This document shows, piece after piece, positions 32,638-42,084 of a stretch of 64,000 nt of DNA. Under the pieces are notes generated by a model, which saw only the letters and a program-made list of their open reading frames with translations, was not told the origin of the DNA and ran no database searches. A program made the position numbers and the translations under genes. How positions within the stretch are numbered: position 1 is the stretch's first letter; the number at the start of each line of letters is the position of its first letter. The stretch spans positions 124,001-188,000 of the forward strand of contig JAPPGH010000024.1 of the NCBI GenBank assembly GCA_026914155.1, written 5' to 3'. Source of the DNA: Candidatus Palauibacter rhopaloidicola. Its GTDB lineage: Bacteria; Gemmatimonadota; Gemmatimonadetes; Palauibacterales; Palauibacteraceae.

Positions 32638-34395
32638 TTGTATCCGCGTCGCAAGTCATTCTGGAGGTACGGTCTCGCAGCCGCGCTCGTCGCCGCGTTT
32701 GCGTCCACCGCCCAGGCGCAGTCGCGCGCGGAGCGTGCGGAGGGCTACCTGCGGTCGTTCCACGATCTGAGGCTCTTCAACGGCGCGGCGCTCATCATCG
32801 ACGAGGGCGAGGTCCTGTTCGAGGGCGGGTTCGGCCGGTCGGACTTCGCGGGCGGCGGCGCCAACGACCCGGGCACGCGATTCCGCATTGCGTCGCTGAC
32901 GAAGCAGTTCACCGCCGCGCTCATCCTGAGACTCGAGGAGGAGGGACTGCTGCGCGTCGAGGACCCGGTGGGCCGCCACATCGAGGAGTATCCTCCGCAA
33001 AACGCGGAACGGATCACGCTCCACCACCTGCTCACGCACACGTCGGGACTGCCGAGCTACACGAACCTGCCGGGGTTCATGAACTGGGAGGCCGCGACGC
33101 CGTTCTCCCCGGGCGAGATCCTCGCGCTCACCTGGGAGGCCCCCCTCTCGTTCGAGCCGGGCACGGACTTCGAGTACTCCAACTCGGGCTACGTCCTTCT
33201 GGGCTGGATCGCGGAACGCGTCACGGGGCTGAGCTACGCCGAGGCGCTTCGAACCTTCGTGCTCGACCCGCTGGAACTGCACGATACCGGGTACGACGGC
33301 TCGCTGTGGCCGCCGGAGGGCCACGCCGACGGCCACACGCGCGACCTCGTCGGCTATCGCCCGGCGCGCCTCATCGACCCGTCCGTGCCCTATGCCGCCG
33401 GCATGCTGTACTCCACCGTGGGCGATCTCGCCCGCTGGGCCACCCGCGTCTTCGTCGAAAGAGAGCTGTTCCGGGACCCGGGGACGCCGGCGCGCATGGC
33501 GACGCCCGGCCTCGAATCCGGGTCCTACGGGTACGGCGTGGCGGCGCGGACGCGGGACATCGAACGCCACCCCGGCGTGCGCACGATCGAACACTCGGGA
33601 GGGATCTTCGGCTTCTCCTCCTGGCTGCGCGTCTTCCCGGACCACGGACGCCTCATCGTACTGCTGGACAACACATCCTCCGCACTGGGACCGCTCGTGG
33701 AAGGGTTGACGAACCTGCTGTGGGGCGCCGAAGCCGTGCGCCCGAAACCATCGATCGCGGAGCGGCTGCTGCCGATCGTCGAGGCGGGCGGGGTCGAAGC
33801 GGCGATGTCGAGGTACGAAAACTGGCGGCGTACGCGGCCGGAGGAATACGACTACTCCGCCGGGCAGGTTATGCGACTCGCCGGCCATTTCCGGGAGAGC
33901 GAGCCGGCCACGGCCATTGCGATCCTCGAGGCCTACGCGGCCGAAACGCCGGAGCCCCCGGCCATCCGCTTCGCGCTGTCCGAGCTTCACGAAGAGGCCG
34001 GTTCCCCGGGGGCGGCGTCGGACCACATCCGGCAGGCGCTCACATACAACCCCGGGATGCCCCGGCTCCTGGAACGTCTGTCGGAGTTGGGCGTCGAGCC
34101 CGATCCGGCGCTGCGGCTCCCCGTCGTGCGGGTCGAGCCCGAGAACCTGTCCCTTCTTGTCGGTGAGTACCGCATCGACCCGGCCACCACGCTGACCGTC
34201 ACGCTCGAGGACGGCGTGCTCATGGCCGCGCGCACCGGCGAGGCCGCGTTCCGACTCCTCCCCCAGTCCCCGACCGCGTTCCTCGTGCACGGTGCCGCCG
34301 TGCAGTTCGTGTTCGAAGTCGCGGACGGCGTCGCGGGGGCGGTTTCGGTGGTGGAGGCCGACCAGCGCCTCGTCTTCCCGAGAATCGAGAACTGA
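32638..34395 (+). CDS. Class C beta-lactamase-like serine hydrolase
   Basis: The TTG start at 32638 has GGGAGG upstream and opens a signal peptide (cleavage near STAQAQ, residue 27). The 585-residue protein has the SxxK pair in ASLTKQF (Ser86/Lys89), YSN at 180-182 and HSGG as the third motif, so it should act as a penicillin-binding or esterase-like serine hydrolase in the periplasm. Residues about 410-480 look TPR-like and about 500-585 form a lipocalin-like tail. Many such proteins are peptidases or esterases, not resistance enzymes. Confidence 0.87.
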   Translation: MYPRRKSFWRYGLAAALVAAFASTAQAQSRAERAEGYLRSFHDLRLFNGAALIIDEGEVLFEGGFGRSDFAGGGANDPGTRFRIASLTKQFTAALILRLEEEGLLRVEDPVGRHIEEYPPQNAERITLHHLLTHTSGLPSYTNLPGFMNWEAATPFSPGEILALTWEAPLSFEPGTDFEYSNSGYVLLGWIAERVTGLSYAEALRTFVLDPLELHDTGYDGSLWPPEGHADGHTRDLVGYRPARLIDPSVPYAAGMLYSTVGDLARWATRVFVERELFRDPGTPARMATPGLESGSYGYGVAARTRDIERHPGVRTIEHSGGIFGFSSWLRVFPDHGRLIVLLDNTSSALGPLVEGLTNLLWGAEAVRPKPSIAERLLPIVEAGGVEAAMSRYENWRRTRPEEYDYSAGQVMRLAGHFRESEPATAIAILEAYAAETPEPPAIRFALSELHEEAGSPGAASDHIRQALTYNPGMPRLLERLSELGVEPDPALRLPVVRVEPENLSLLVGEYRIDPATTLTVTLEDGVLMAARTGEAAFRLLPQSPTAFLVHGAAVQFVFEVADGVAGAVSVVEADQRLVFPRIEN

Positions 34396-34413
34396 GCGGC
34401 GCCTGGTATCCTC

Positions 34414-35532
34414 ATGCACGACTTCGCCGTCATCGGGCTCGGAGCGATAGGCAGTGCAACGGCGGCCGAACTCGTCCGGCGAGGACATTCGGTGGTGGGA
34501 TTCGACCGCTACACGCCCCCGCACACGATGGGATCGGCGCACAGCGACACGCGGATGATCCGCGCGGCGTGGTACCACGGGTCGCCGTACATGCCGCTCG
34601 TCCGCGACGCCTTCCGGCGCTGGAAGAAGCTCGAGCGATCATCCGGCCGAACGCTGCTGCGGACGGGGGGCGCCCTCATGATGGGGCCGGAGGACGGCCG
34701 CGTGTTCGCCGGGAGCCCGCTTCGCGGCGTCGTCCGGCCGGACACCGGCGACCTCCTCCTCTCCGTGGAGGAAGTTGTCGAGCGATTCCCCTGGCTCCGC
34801 CCGGATCACGGGACGGTCACCATCTACGAACCGGGTGCCGCGGTCCTCTCGCTGGAGGCCTGCATCGCGGCGATGTTGGAGGCGGCCGGCGCCGCGAACC
34901 TGCGCTTCGACGAGCCTGCGACCGGGTGGTCCGCTTCGGCCTCGGGCGTCCGGATCCGGACCGAACGCGGAGAATATTCGGCGCGCCGGCTCGCCATCGC
35001 CGCGGGAGCCTGGACTCCGCAACTGCTTCCCGAGCTTTCCCTCCCGCTCGAGGTGGAGCGCACGGTGCAGTACTGGTTTGAACCTGCCGGGCCGCACGCG
35101 GACACGCTCGCGGAGGGTCCCGCCTGGGTGTGGGAACTCGCACGGGAGGGGACGTGGTACGGATTCCCGCCGACGGAGCGAGGTCTCAAGGCGGGGATGC
35201 ACTTCCAAGCGGGGCGCGGGACCGATGTCGAGCGGGTCGACCGAGCGGTCGGGACCGAGGAGACGCGTGAACTGCGAAGGCTGTTCGGGCGGTACGCGCC
35301 GGGCGTGGCGGGCGCGCTGGCCCACGCGTCCGTCTGTCTCTACACGAACACGCCCGACGAGGACTTCATCCTCGACCGCCACCCCGACCATCCCGAGGCG
35401 GTGCTGTTCGCCGGCGGCTCCGGGCACGCGTTCAAGTTCGCCCCCGTCCTCGGGTCGCTCCTGGCCGACCTCCTCACGGATGAGCCAACCTCTGGAGCGC
35501 TGGCCCCCTTTTCTATCGACCGCTTCCGCTGA
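34414..35532 (+). CDS. Sarcosine/N-methyltryptophan oxidase-like flavoenzyme
   Basis: The 372-residue protein is a glycine-oxidase-type FAD enzyme: dinucleotide loop GLGAIGSATA (residues 8-17) and the RRLAIAAGAWTP motif near 191. VCLYTNTPDEDF carries Cys308, the residue to which FAD is covalently bound in monomeric sarcosine and N-methyltryptophan oxidases. These oxidise secondary amino acids to the imine with production of hydrogen peroxide. It starts 19 bases after the beta-lactamase-like gene. The amine substrate is not determined. Confidence 0.85.
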   Translation: MHDFAVIGLGAIGSATAAELVRRGHSVVGFDRYTPPHTMGSAHSDTRMIRAAWYHGSPYMPLVRDAFRRWKKLERSSGRTLLRTGGALMMGPEDGRVFAGSPLRGVVRPDTGDLLLSVEEVVERFPWLRPDHGTVTIYEPGAAVLSLEACIAAMLEAAGAANLRFDEPATGWSASASGVRIRTERGEYSARRLAIAAGAWTPQLLPELSLPLEVERTVQYWFEPAGPHADTLAEGPAWVWELAREGTWYGFPPTERGLKAGMHFQAGRGTDVERVDRAVGTEETRELRRLFGRYAPGVAGALAHASVCLYTNTPDEDFILDRHPDHPEAVLFAGGSGHAFKFAPVLGSLLADLLTDEPTSGALAPFSIDRFR

Positions 35533-38500
35533 GGGGCCCGGCGAAGCGGAGGAAGAGGGCCGGGACGACGACCATGTTGAGCGTGGTGGATGTGAACAGC
35601 CCCCCGAGGACGACGACGGCGAGCGGGGCCTGAATCTCCTTGCCCGGTTCGCCGATACCCAACGCGAGCGGGACGAGCGCCAGGCCCGCCGTGAGCGCCG
35701 TCATGAGGATGGGACTGAGACGTTCCATGGAGCCGCGCCGGATGCTCGGGCCCAGCCCGGCGCCCGCCGCACGAAGATCCTGATAGCGGCTCACGAGAAG
35801 GATCCCGTTCCGTACGGCGATGCCGAACAGGGTGATGAGCCCGACCAGCGTCGCGATGTTCACGGTGCCGCCGATGAGGAGCACCGCGAGCACGCCCCCC
35901 GCCAGCGCCAGCGGCAGGTTCACCATGAGAAGGGCGGCGATGCGGGCGCTCCCGAACGCCCGGAACATGATGAGGAAGATGGCGGCGATCGAGAACAGCG
36001 AGAGCAGCGTGATGCGCCGCGTCGCCTCCCGCCCGCTCTCGAACTGGCCCCCGTACTCGACGTAGTAGCCCGGCGGCAGTTCGACTTCCGCCGCGACCCG
36101 CGCCTGCAGCTCCTCCGCGGCTCCGCCCACGTCGCGCCCCGCGACGTTCGCGCTCACGACGATCTTCCGCTGCACGTTCTCCCGGCTGATCGTGTTGGGG
36201 CCCAGCGACGGCACGATCGAGGCCAGTTGCGACAGCGGTACGGTGGCGCCCGCCGGCGTCGTCATCAGCGTCCGGCCGATCGCCTCGGGGTCCGTGCGGT
36301 GTTCGTCCGCGTAGCGTACCACGAGGTCGAACGCGCGATCACCTTCCCGGATGAGCGATACCTCCTCCCCCTGGAACGCGACATCGACGGCCGCGGCCAT
36401 CGCCGCCGGCGTGACGCCGTGGCGAGCCATGGCGCGCCGGTCGGCGCGGACCTGAAGCTGGGGGATGTCCGCCTGCCGCTCGACGGAGACGTCCACGAGC
36501 CCCTCCACCGTCCCCGCGACGGTCTCGATCTCGCCGGCGATGTCGCGCAGCTGCCGCAGGTCGGAGCCGAACAGATTGGCCGCGATGGCGGCCCGCGTGC
36601 CGGAGAGCATGTGGTCGATCCGGTGTCCGATCGGCTGTCCGATCGTGACGTTGGTTCCGGGGAGTCCCGCCAAGTCGTCCCGGAGCTCGGCCATGACCTC
36701 CTCCAGGTCATGCTCCGAGAGGTCCAGCCGCGCGTCGACCTCGGAGGCGTTGGCGCCTTGCGCGTGCTCGTCGAGCTCGGCCCGGCCGGTCCGCCGCGAG
36801 GTGGAGACGACGGCCGGGTGCGCGAGAAGCTGGCGCTCCACGCGGGCTCCGATCGCGTCGGACTCCACTAGCGACGTCCCGGGCAGGCTCACGACGGAGA
36901 TGGTCAGCGTCCCCTCCTGGAACTCGGGCAGGAAACCGCGCCCCAGCAGTGGCACGAGCGCCAGGGTGCCGGCCAGCAGGAGCGCCGCACCGCCGAGCAC
37001 GGCCCCGGAACGACGCAGCGCCCCGTCGAGGACACGCCCGTACACGCGTTCGATCCCGCGCAGCAGCCAGGGCTCGCGCGGGCGGCCGATCGCCCGATCC
37101 CCCGGCAGAAGCATGTGGCAGAGGGCCGGCGTCACGGTGACCGCGACGAGCAGCGAGGAGAGAATGCTCACGATGTACGCCAGCCCCAGCGGCCGGAGCA
37201 TCCGCCCCTCGACGCCCGAGAGGAAGAAGAGCGGAACGAAGACGATGGAGATGATGAGCGTGGCGCTCAGGATCGGGGTCCGGATCTCCCGCGCCGCGTC
37301 CCGGACGAGGGCCAGCGGCCGGCGTCGGCGCTCCGGCGGGCGGCGGCGGTCTTCGCGCAGGCGGCGGTACACGTTCTCGACGACGATGATCGCGTCGTCG
37401 ACCAGCGCGCCGATGGCGATGGCCATGCCGCCCAGCGTCATCGTGTTGATCGTCCCCCCGAGGAGCCGCAGCACGATGACCGCGAGGGCCAGCGAGAGCG
37501 GGATCGCGAGCGCGGAGATCGCCGTCGTCCGCAGGTTCCACAGGAAGAGCAGGAGCACGGCGATGACGAGCAGCGCACCGTCGCGCAGGGCTTCGATCAC
37601 GTTTTCCACGGCGAGCGATATGAAATCGGCCTGCCGGAACACGGACCTCTCGAAGACCACGCCCGGCGGGAGTTCCGCTTCGATCTCGTTCAGTTCGGCG
37701 TCGATCCGCTCCGTAAGCTCCAGCGTGTTGGCGCCGGGCTGCTTCTGGATCGAGAGCACGACGGCGGGCTCCGCGTTCACGGAAGCGGTGCCGAGCCGGA
37801 CGCGCGGACCGATCCGAACCTCCGCCAAATCCTCGATGAGGACGGGTACCCCCTCCCTCACGGCGACGACGGTCAGCCCGATCTCCTCGAGGTCGCGCGC
37901 GCGGCCGATGCCGCGGATCAGGATCTCGCGACCGCCCGACCGATAGACCCCCCCGGACGCGTTCCGGTTCGACCCGGCCGCCGCCTCCAGCACCTCGTCG
38001 AGCCCGACGCCGTATGCGAGCAGGCGCTCGGGCCGGATGAGGACCTGGTACTGGCGGACCTGTCCGCCGATCGACACCACCTGCGAGACACCGGGCACGG
38101 CGAGCAGCCGGCGCCGCACGGTCCAGTCCGCGGCCGTCCGGGCCTCCATGAGTTGCGGGGCGGGCGCGCTCATCCCGACGAGCAGGATCTCGCCCATGAT
38201 CGAACTCACGGGCGCGAGCACCGGGGCGCTCACGTCCTCCGGCAGTTGGGCCGTGGCGAGTTGAAGCCGCTCGTTCACGATCTGCCGGGCGCGGAGGATG
38301 TCCGTCCCCCAGTCGAAATCCACCCAGACGATGCTGATCCCCTGCGCCGAACTCGACCGGACGCGGCGCACGCCGGCCGCGCCGTTCACCGCCGTTTCGA
38401 TCGGGAAGGTGACGAGGCTCTCGACCTCTTCCGGGGCCAGTCCGTGAGCGTCGCTGAGCACCGTCACCGTGGGAGCGGTGAGGTCGGGAAAGACATCGAC

Positions 38501-38617
38501 GGGCAGCGTGGCGCCCACCCATCCCCCACCCGCCAGGAGGAGGATCCCGGCGGCCACGGCGAGGAAGCGGTTCTCCAGCGAGGCGTGGACGAGCCGGTCC
38601 AGCAGTCCAGTGCTCAG
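35513..38617 (-). CDS. RND efflux pump inner-membrane subunit (heavy-metal/CusA-like)
   Basis: The track joins this frame to the adaptor gene (1521 residues), but the pump ends at 35513 and should start near 38617. No ATG, GTG or TTG precedes the first helix. A CTG overlapping the adaptor stop (CTGA) gives 1034 residues, the normal RND length, and the text LLDRLVHASLENRF matches typical starts one CTG later; GTG 38557 is a shorter option. The protein has 12 predicted helices, IAIGALVDDAIIVVEN in helix 4, and two large periplasmic loops. It expels substrate using the proton gradient. The metal-type adaptor points to cation efflux, but the substrate is unproven. Its 3' end overlaps the convergent flavoenzyme. 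Confidence 0.88.
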   Translation of the reverse strand: MSTGLLDRLVHASLENRFLAVAAGILLLAGGGWVGATLPVDVFPDLTAPTVTVLSDAHGLAPEEVESLVTFPIETAVNGAAGVRRVRSSSAQGISIVWVDFDWGTDILRARQIVNERLQLATAQLPEDVSAPVLAPVSSIMGEILLVGMSAPAPQLMEARTAADWTVRRRLLAVPGVSQVVSIGGQVRQYQVLIRPERLLAYGVGLDEVLEAAAGSNRNASGGVYRSGGREILIRGIGRARDLEEIGLTVVAVREGVPVLIEDLAEVRIGPRVRLGTASVNAEPAVVLSIQKQPGANTLELTERIDAELNEIEAELPPGVVFERSVFRQADFISLAVENVIEALRDGALLVIAVLLLFLWNLRTTAISALAIPLSLALAVIVLRLLGGTINTMTLGGMAIAIGALVDDAIIVVENVYRRLREDRRRPPERRRRPLALVRDAAREIRTPILSATLIISIVFVPLFFLSGVEGRMLRPLGLAYIVSILSSLLVAVTVTPALCHMLLPGDRAIGRPREPWLLRGIERVYGRVLDGALRRSGAVLGGAALLLAGTLALVPLLGRGFLPEFQEGTLTISVVSLPGTSLVESDAIGARVERQLLAHPAVVSTSRRTGRAELDEHAQGANASEVDARLDLSEHDLEEVMAELRDDLAGLPGTNVTIGQPIGHRIDHMLSGTRAAIAANLFGSDLRQLRDIAGEIETVAGTVEGLVDVSVERQADIPQLQVRADRRAMARHGVTPAAMAAAVDVAFQGEEVSLIREGDRAFDLVVRYADEHRTDPEAIGRTLMTTPAGATVPLSQLASIVPSLGPNTISRENVQRKIVVSANVAGRDVGGAAEELQARVAAEVELPPGYYVEYGGQFESGREATRRITLLSLFSIAAIFLIMFRAFGSARIAALLMVNLPLALAGGVLAVLLIGGTVNIATLVGLITLFGIAVRNGILLVSRYQDLRAAGAGLGPSIRRGSMERLSPILMTALTAGLALVPLALGIGEPGKEIQAPLAVVVLGGLFTSTTLNMVVVPALFLRFAGPLSGSGR

Positions 38618-40119
38618 TGCGGATGTCCGTGGTCCGAGATCTCCACGTCGCCGAGCGAGGCCAGTCTCACCTGATAGGCTCCGACGGCGACGACCTGCTC
38701 CCCGCTCGCAACCCCCGAGTGAAGGATGGTCCACGAGCCGTCCGAGGGGCCGGTCTCGACCACCCGCCGCTGGAACGCCTCGCCGCCGACCTTCACGTAG
38801 ACGACGGAGAGCCCGTCCTCGTCCAGGATCGCGAGCGTCGGGACGGCCACCCCCTCCACGGGCTCGCCGAGGAGCAGGTGACCTTCGGCCAGCATCCCCA
38901 CCTTTAGCACGCCGCCCGGGTTCGCCACCGCAAAGCGGACCGGCAGCGTCCGGCTTCCCGCCGCGATGATGCTGCCCACCGACACCACGCGATCGGCGGC
39001 ATGCGCCCGGGTCGCGCCTTCGACGGTGAACCACGCGCCGCGCACCTCGCTGACGGCCTCGGCGTGGCGGGCCGGAACCCGTGCGACGAACCACAGGGTC
39101 TCGGGACGCACCACCGTGAACGCGTGCGTCCCGACGGCGACGTGCTCGCCGGGCGCCACGTGGCGATCGGCGATCACGCCCCCGATCGGACTCCGAAGCC
39201 GGTAGACATGCGGGTCGGAACCGCCGTCCCCGTCGGCGGAGCGAATGCCGCCCACGGCTTCGAACGCCGCCCGGGCCACTTCGAGGTTGTGGCGCGCCTC
39301 CTCCAGGCGGCGCTCGGCGATGGCGCCGGCAGCGACGAGACGCTCCGTCCGGTCCGCCTCGCGCTCGGCCTCCACGACGTCGGCCCGCATGCGGGCGTAC
39401 GAGTCGTCGAGGCTCGTGGGCGCAATCAGCGCCAGCGTCTCTCCCTCCCGCACCCGCTCGCCGGGGGCGGGGGATGGCCCCTGGACGAGCACAAGGCCTT
39501 CCACCGGCGTCGAAACGTGCGCGAGGCCGCGCGCGGGGGCCGTGACCTCTCCGGTCACCGGGATCGAGTTCGGGATCCGGCGCGTCTCCGCGACCGCCAC
39601 CTCGAACGGCATCGCCCACTGTTCTTCCTTCAGGAGCGCGATCAGCCCCGGAGGCGGCTGCTCCTCGTCGTGCGGGAGGGTCTCTTCGCTCGCGAACGCC
39701 TCCAGCTGTCCCACCGGGATCGCGTGGTCCGCACCGCGGGCCGTGAGGGTCAGGTCCGCCCGCCATGTCCCGCTCTCCGTGAGGGTCGGGCTCGCACTGT
39801 AGACGCCCGGGCTCGCCGGGGCCGGGAGGACGATCTCTTCGCGGGCGCCGCCCGGTCCCCGGAGCAGGAGCACGAGGCGCCCCTCCCGCACCGGCTTCCA
39901 GTCCGCCAGCCAGGTGAGGTGGATGGCCCACGGCTCGCTCGCGACGCCCCGGACGTGCGGCGGGTACTCGACGAAGAGTTCGAGCGACTCGGTCCAGTGC
40001 GTCACCACGCCGCCGCCGGCATGGGAATGAGTGGCTGCCGCCGCCTCGTCGACGGGCGGCGAATCGCACCCCACACAAGAGAGCGCCGCCGCAATGGCGA
40101 CCGCCCGGTTCACGCGCAT
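38614..40119 (-). CDS. RND periplasmic adaptor lipoprotein with metal-binding signs
   Basis: The ATG at 40119 follows GGGAGGTGTC and opens a lipoprotein signal (LSCVGC, Cys18). His-rich THSHAGGG comes next, and the C-terminus ends DHGHPH, both hinting at metal contact. Residues about 40-135 look like a FixH/YtkA-like beta domain. The rest (about 170-500) is the membrane-fusion-protein core with lipoyl half-motifs (APGERVREGETLALI, LRSPIGGVI) and a helical hairpin. It links the pump to an outer-membrane factor, which is not in the window. Its stop overlaps the pump's proposed CTG start. Confidence 0.88.
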   Translation of the reverse strand: MRVNRAVAIAAALSCVGCDSPPVDEAAAATHSHAGGGVVTHWTESLELFVEYPPHVRGVASEPWAIHLTWLADWKPVREGRLVLLLRGPGGAREEIVLPAPASPGVYSASPTLTESGTWRADLTLTARGADHAIPVGQLEAFASEETLPHDEEQPPPGLIALLKEEQWAMPFEVAVAETRRIPNSIPVTGEVTAPARGLAHVSTPVEGLVLVQGPSPAPGERVREGETLALIAPTSLDDSYARMRADVVEAEREADRTERLVAAGAIAERRLEEARHNLEVARAAFEAVGGIRSADGDGGSDPHVYRLRSPIGGVIADRHVAPGEHVAVGTHAFTVVRPETLWFVARVPARHAEAVSEVRGAWFTVEGATRAHAADRVVSVGSIIAAGSRTLPVRFAVANPGGVLKVGMLAEGHLLLGEPVEGVAVPTLAILDEDGLSVVYVKVGGEAFQRRVVETGPSDGSWTILHSGVASGEQVVAVGAYQVRLASLGDVEISDHGHPH

Positions 40120-40283
40120 GACACCTCCCGGACTGCGAACCTGTCCCGTCCGTTCAACGTTGCCCGACCCCCGGCCGGGGGCCAGTGCGGCCGAAACCTC
40201 GACCCGGGAGCGGCCCGTACTGTTCGGCAGAGCCTGGCCTTGCCACCTTGAAGCATACGCCATGCGCGGAAGAGGAAGACCTG

Positions 40284-40346
40284 ATGAGAAAGATCGCCAT
40301 CGCGGTTGCCGTGATCGTCATTCGGAAACTGCTCAAGAAGCTCTGA
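40284..40346 (+). CDS. Possible 20-residue hydrophobic basic peptide
   Basis: MRKIAIAVAVIVIRKLLKKL follows AAGAGGAAGACCTG. It is a hydrophobic core flanked by Arg/Lys, the profile of small membrane peptides or type I toxins. It is too short for the ORF track, lies in the 273-base gap between the adaptor and the first signal peptidase gene, and is antisense to the region between them. Expression is unknown, and no antitoxin RNA is identified. Confidence 0.35.
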   Translation: MRKIAIAVAVIVIRKLLKKL

Positions 40347-40392
40347 CACCGGAACGGCATACGCTCGATTTCCCCGAGCCCCCGGGTTCCCG

Positions 40393-41166
40393 CTAGTCCG
40401 GGGAGGGTCCGATCCTTCCCGGCCTCATCGCCGTGAGGAACCGCACGGGCCTCAGCGCCTCACGGTCGTACGAGAAGTAGATGAAGAAGGGCCTGCCCCG
40501 CATCTTCGCGCGCTCGACGAACCCCCAGTACCGCGAATCGAGGCTCTCCTCCCGGTTGTCCCCCAGCATGAAGTAGCGTTCCGGCGGCACCACGAGCGGT
40601 CCCCAGTTGTCCCGCGTGGGTTCGTACTCGCCCCGCTCCGGGTCCGGTATCAGGTGCGCCAGCTGCCAGTGCATCCGGGGATCCGTCTCATCCAGATGTC
40701 GCGGATTCCGGCGGACGTAGGGTTCGTCGACGGCGACGCCGTTCCGGTAGAAGACACCTCTCTCCATTCGGAGCGTGTCGCCGGGCAGACCCACCGTACG
40801 CTTGACGATGTCCAGTCCCGGAGAATGATCCGCCCGGAACACGATGATGTCCCCGTACTCCGGCTCGGCGTATCCCGGTACGCGGGCATTCGTGAACGGG
40901 ATCGGCGCCCCGAGCGACGTCTTGTTCACGAGCAGGAAGTCGCCGACCAGGAGCGTCCCCTCCATCGACCCCGACGTGATCACGAACGTCGCCAGCAGGA
41001 ACGTCCGGAAGAAGATGAAGATGAGGAAGGCGACGAGCAGCGTGCGCGCCCAGTCGCGGAACCATTCCGCGCTGAAGGCCGGTGCAGATGGGGGACGTTT
41101 CCGCTTCGTTTCCGCGGCGTCGTCCGCCTCTCCGGTACGGCCCTTCGCTCTGCGACTTCGTGCCAT
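40393..41166 (-). CDS. lepB: Signal peptidase I, copy 1
   Basis: The 257-residue protein has one transmembrane helix after a charged head (residues about 40-62), the catalytic Ser67 in SGSMEG and Lys122 in VKRTVGLPGD, plus GDNREES further on. It removes signal peptides from exported proteins at the inner membrane. The lone anchor helix and spacing fit type I enzymes of Gram-negative non-enterics. A second copy follows 154 bases upstream on the same strand, with very similar sequence. Confidence 0.92.
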   Translation of the reverse strand: MARSRRAKGRTGEADDAAETKRKRPPSAPAFSAEWFRDWARTLLVAFLIFIFFRTFLLATFVITSGSMEGTLLVGDFLLVNKTSLGAPIPFTNARVPGYAEPEYGDIIVFRADHSPGLDIVKRTVGLPGDTLRMERGVFYRNGVAVDEPYVRRNPRHLDETDPRMHWQLAHLIPDPERGEYEPTRDNWGPLVVPPERYFMLGDNREESLDSRYWGFVERAKMRGRPFFIYFSYDREALRPVRFLTAMRPGRIGPSPD

Positions 41167-41320
41167 GTTTCGGCGTGCTCTCTGCGGGGATCGCCGGCGC
41201 GCCGCGCGCCCGGCGTCATCATCGGTTGCGGCGGACGCTACTCTGCGACCATCTCACCCGCCACGCAAACGCCCGGCGCTTCGGGCAGCTCCGGCCGACG
41301 CGGCAAGCCCGTACGGACCG

Positions 41321-42040
41321 TCAGTCGGGCCGGGACCCTATCCTGCCGGGTCTCATCGCCGTCAGCACTCGAAACGGCTCGAGCGCCTCCCGATCGTACG
41401 AGAAGTAGATGAAGAAGGGCTTTCCCCTCATCTTCTCGCGCTCCGCGAAGCCCCAGTATCGCGAATCGAGGCTGTCGTCGCGGTTGTCGCCAAGCATGAA
41501 GTAGCGCTCCCGGGGAACGACGAGGGGTCCCCAGTTGTCCCGCGTCGGCCGGTACTCGCTTCGCTCCGGATCCGGTACCAGGTGCCCTCTCTGCCACAGC
41601 ATCCGGCTGTCTCCGGCATCCGGCCGGCGTGGATCGCGGCGAACGTAGGGTTCCTCGATCTCCACCCCGTTCCGGTACAGGACGCCGCCCTCCATTCGAA
41701 GTGTGTCGCCGGGCAGGCCGACCGTCCGCTTCACGAGATCCATTCCCGGAGAATGGTCCGAGCGGAACACGATGATGTCGCCGTGGACCGGCTCCACGTA
41801 GCCCGGAATGCGAACCTCGGTGAACGGGATCGCCGTGCCCAGAGCGAGCTTGTTCACGAGCAGGAAATCGCCGACCAGGAGCGTGTTCTCCATCGACCCC
41901 GAGGAGATCACGGACGTGGCCAGGAGAAAGGTTCGAAAGAAGAGGAGACCGGCGGCTGCGACGATCAATGATCGAGCCCACTCCCTCGCCGACTGTTTGG
42001 CGTCGGGCCTCTTGCTGCTCTTGCTTCGCTTCCTGGCCAT
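41321..42040 (-). CDS. lepB: Signal peptidase I, copy 2
   Basis: The ATG at 42040 is used; the 384-residue track ORF is an upstream extension. The 239-residue enzyme has Ser49 in SSGSMEN, Lys104 in VKRTVGLPGD and GDNRDDS, and shares long stretches with copy 1, including DSRYWGF and FFIYFSYDREAL. It differs mainly in its shorter cytoplasmic head. The pair most likely arose by tandem duplication and may divide substrates. It lies 44 bases downstream of the barrel-protein gene. Confidence 0.92.
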   Translation of the reverse strand: MARKRSKSSKRPDAKQSAREWARSLIVAAAGLLFFRTFLLATSVISSGSMENTLLVGDFLLVNKLALGTAIPFTEVRIPGYVEPVHGDIIVFRSDHSPGMDLVKRTVGLPGDTLRMEGGVLYRNGVEIEEPYVRRDPRRPDAGDSRMLWQRGHLVPDPERSEYRPTRDNWGPLVVPRERYFMLGDNRDDSLDSRYWGFAEREKMRGKPFFIYFSYDREALEPFRVLTAMRPGRIGSRPD

Positions 42041-42084
42041 ACCTTCGGACCTTCCGTTACGGGAACCGCCGACGCTCGGTATCG

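Noticed and set aside
35513-40078. 1521-residue minus ORF read as one giant RND protein
   Set aside because: The first third is a frame-shifted shadow of the adaptor gene; the pump starts near 38617.
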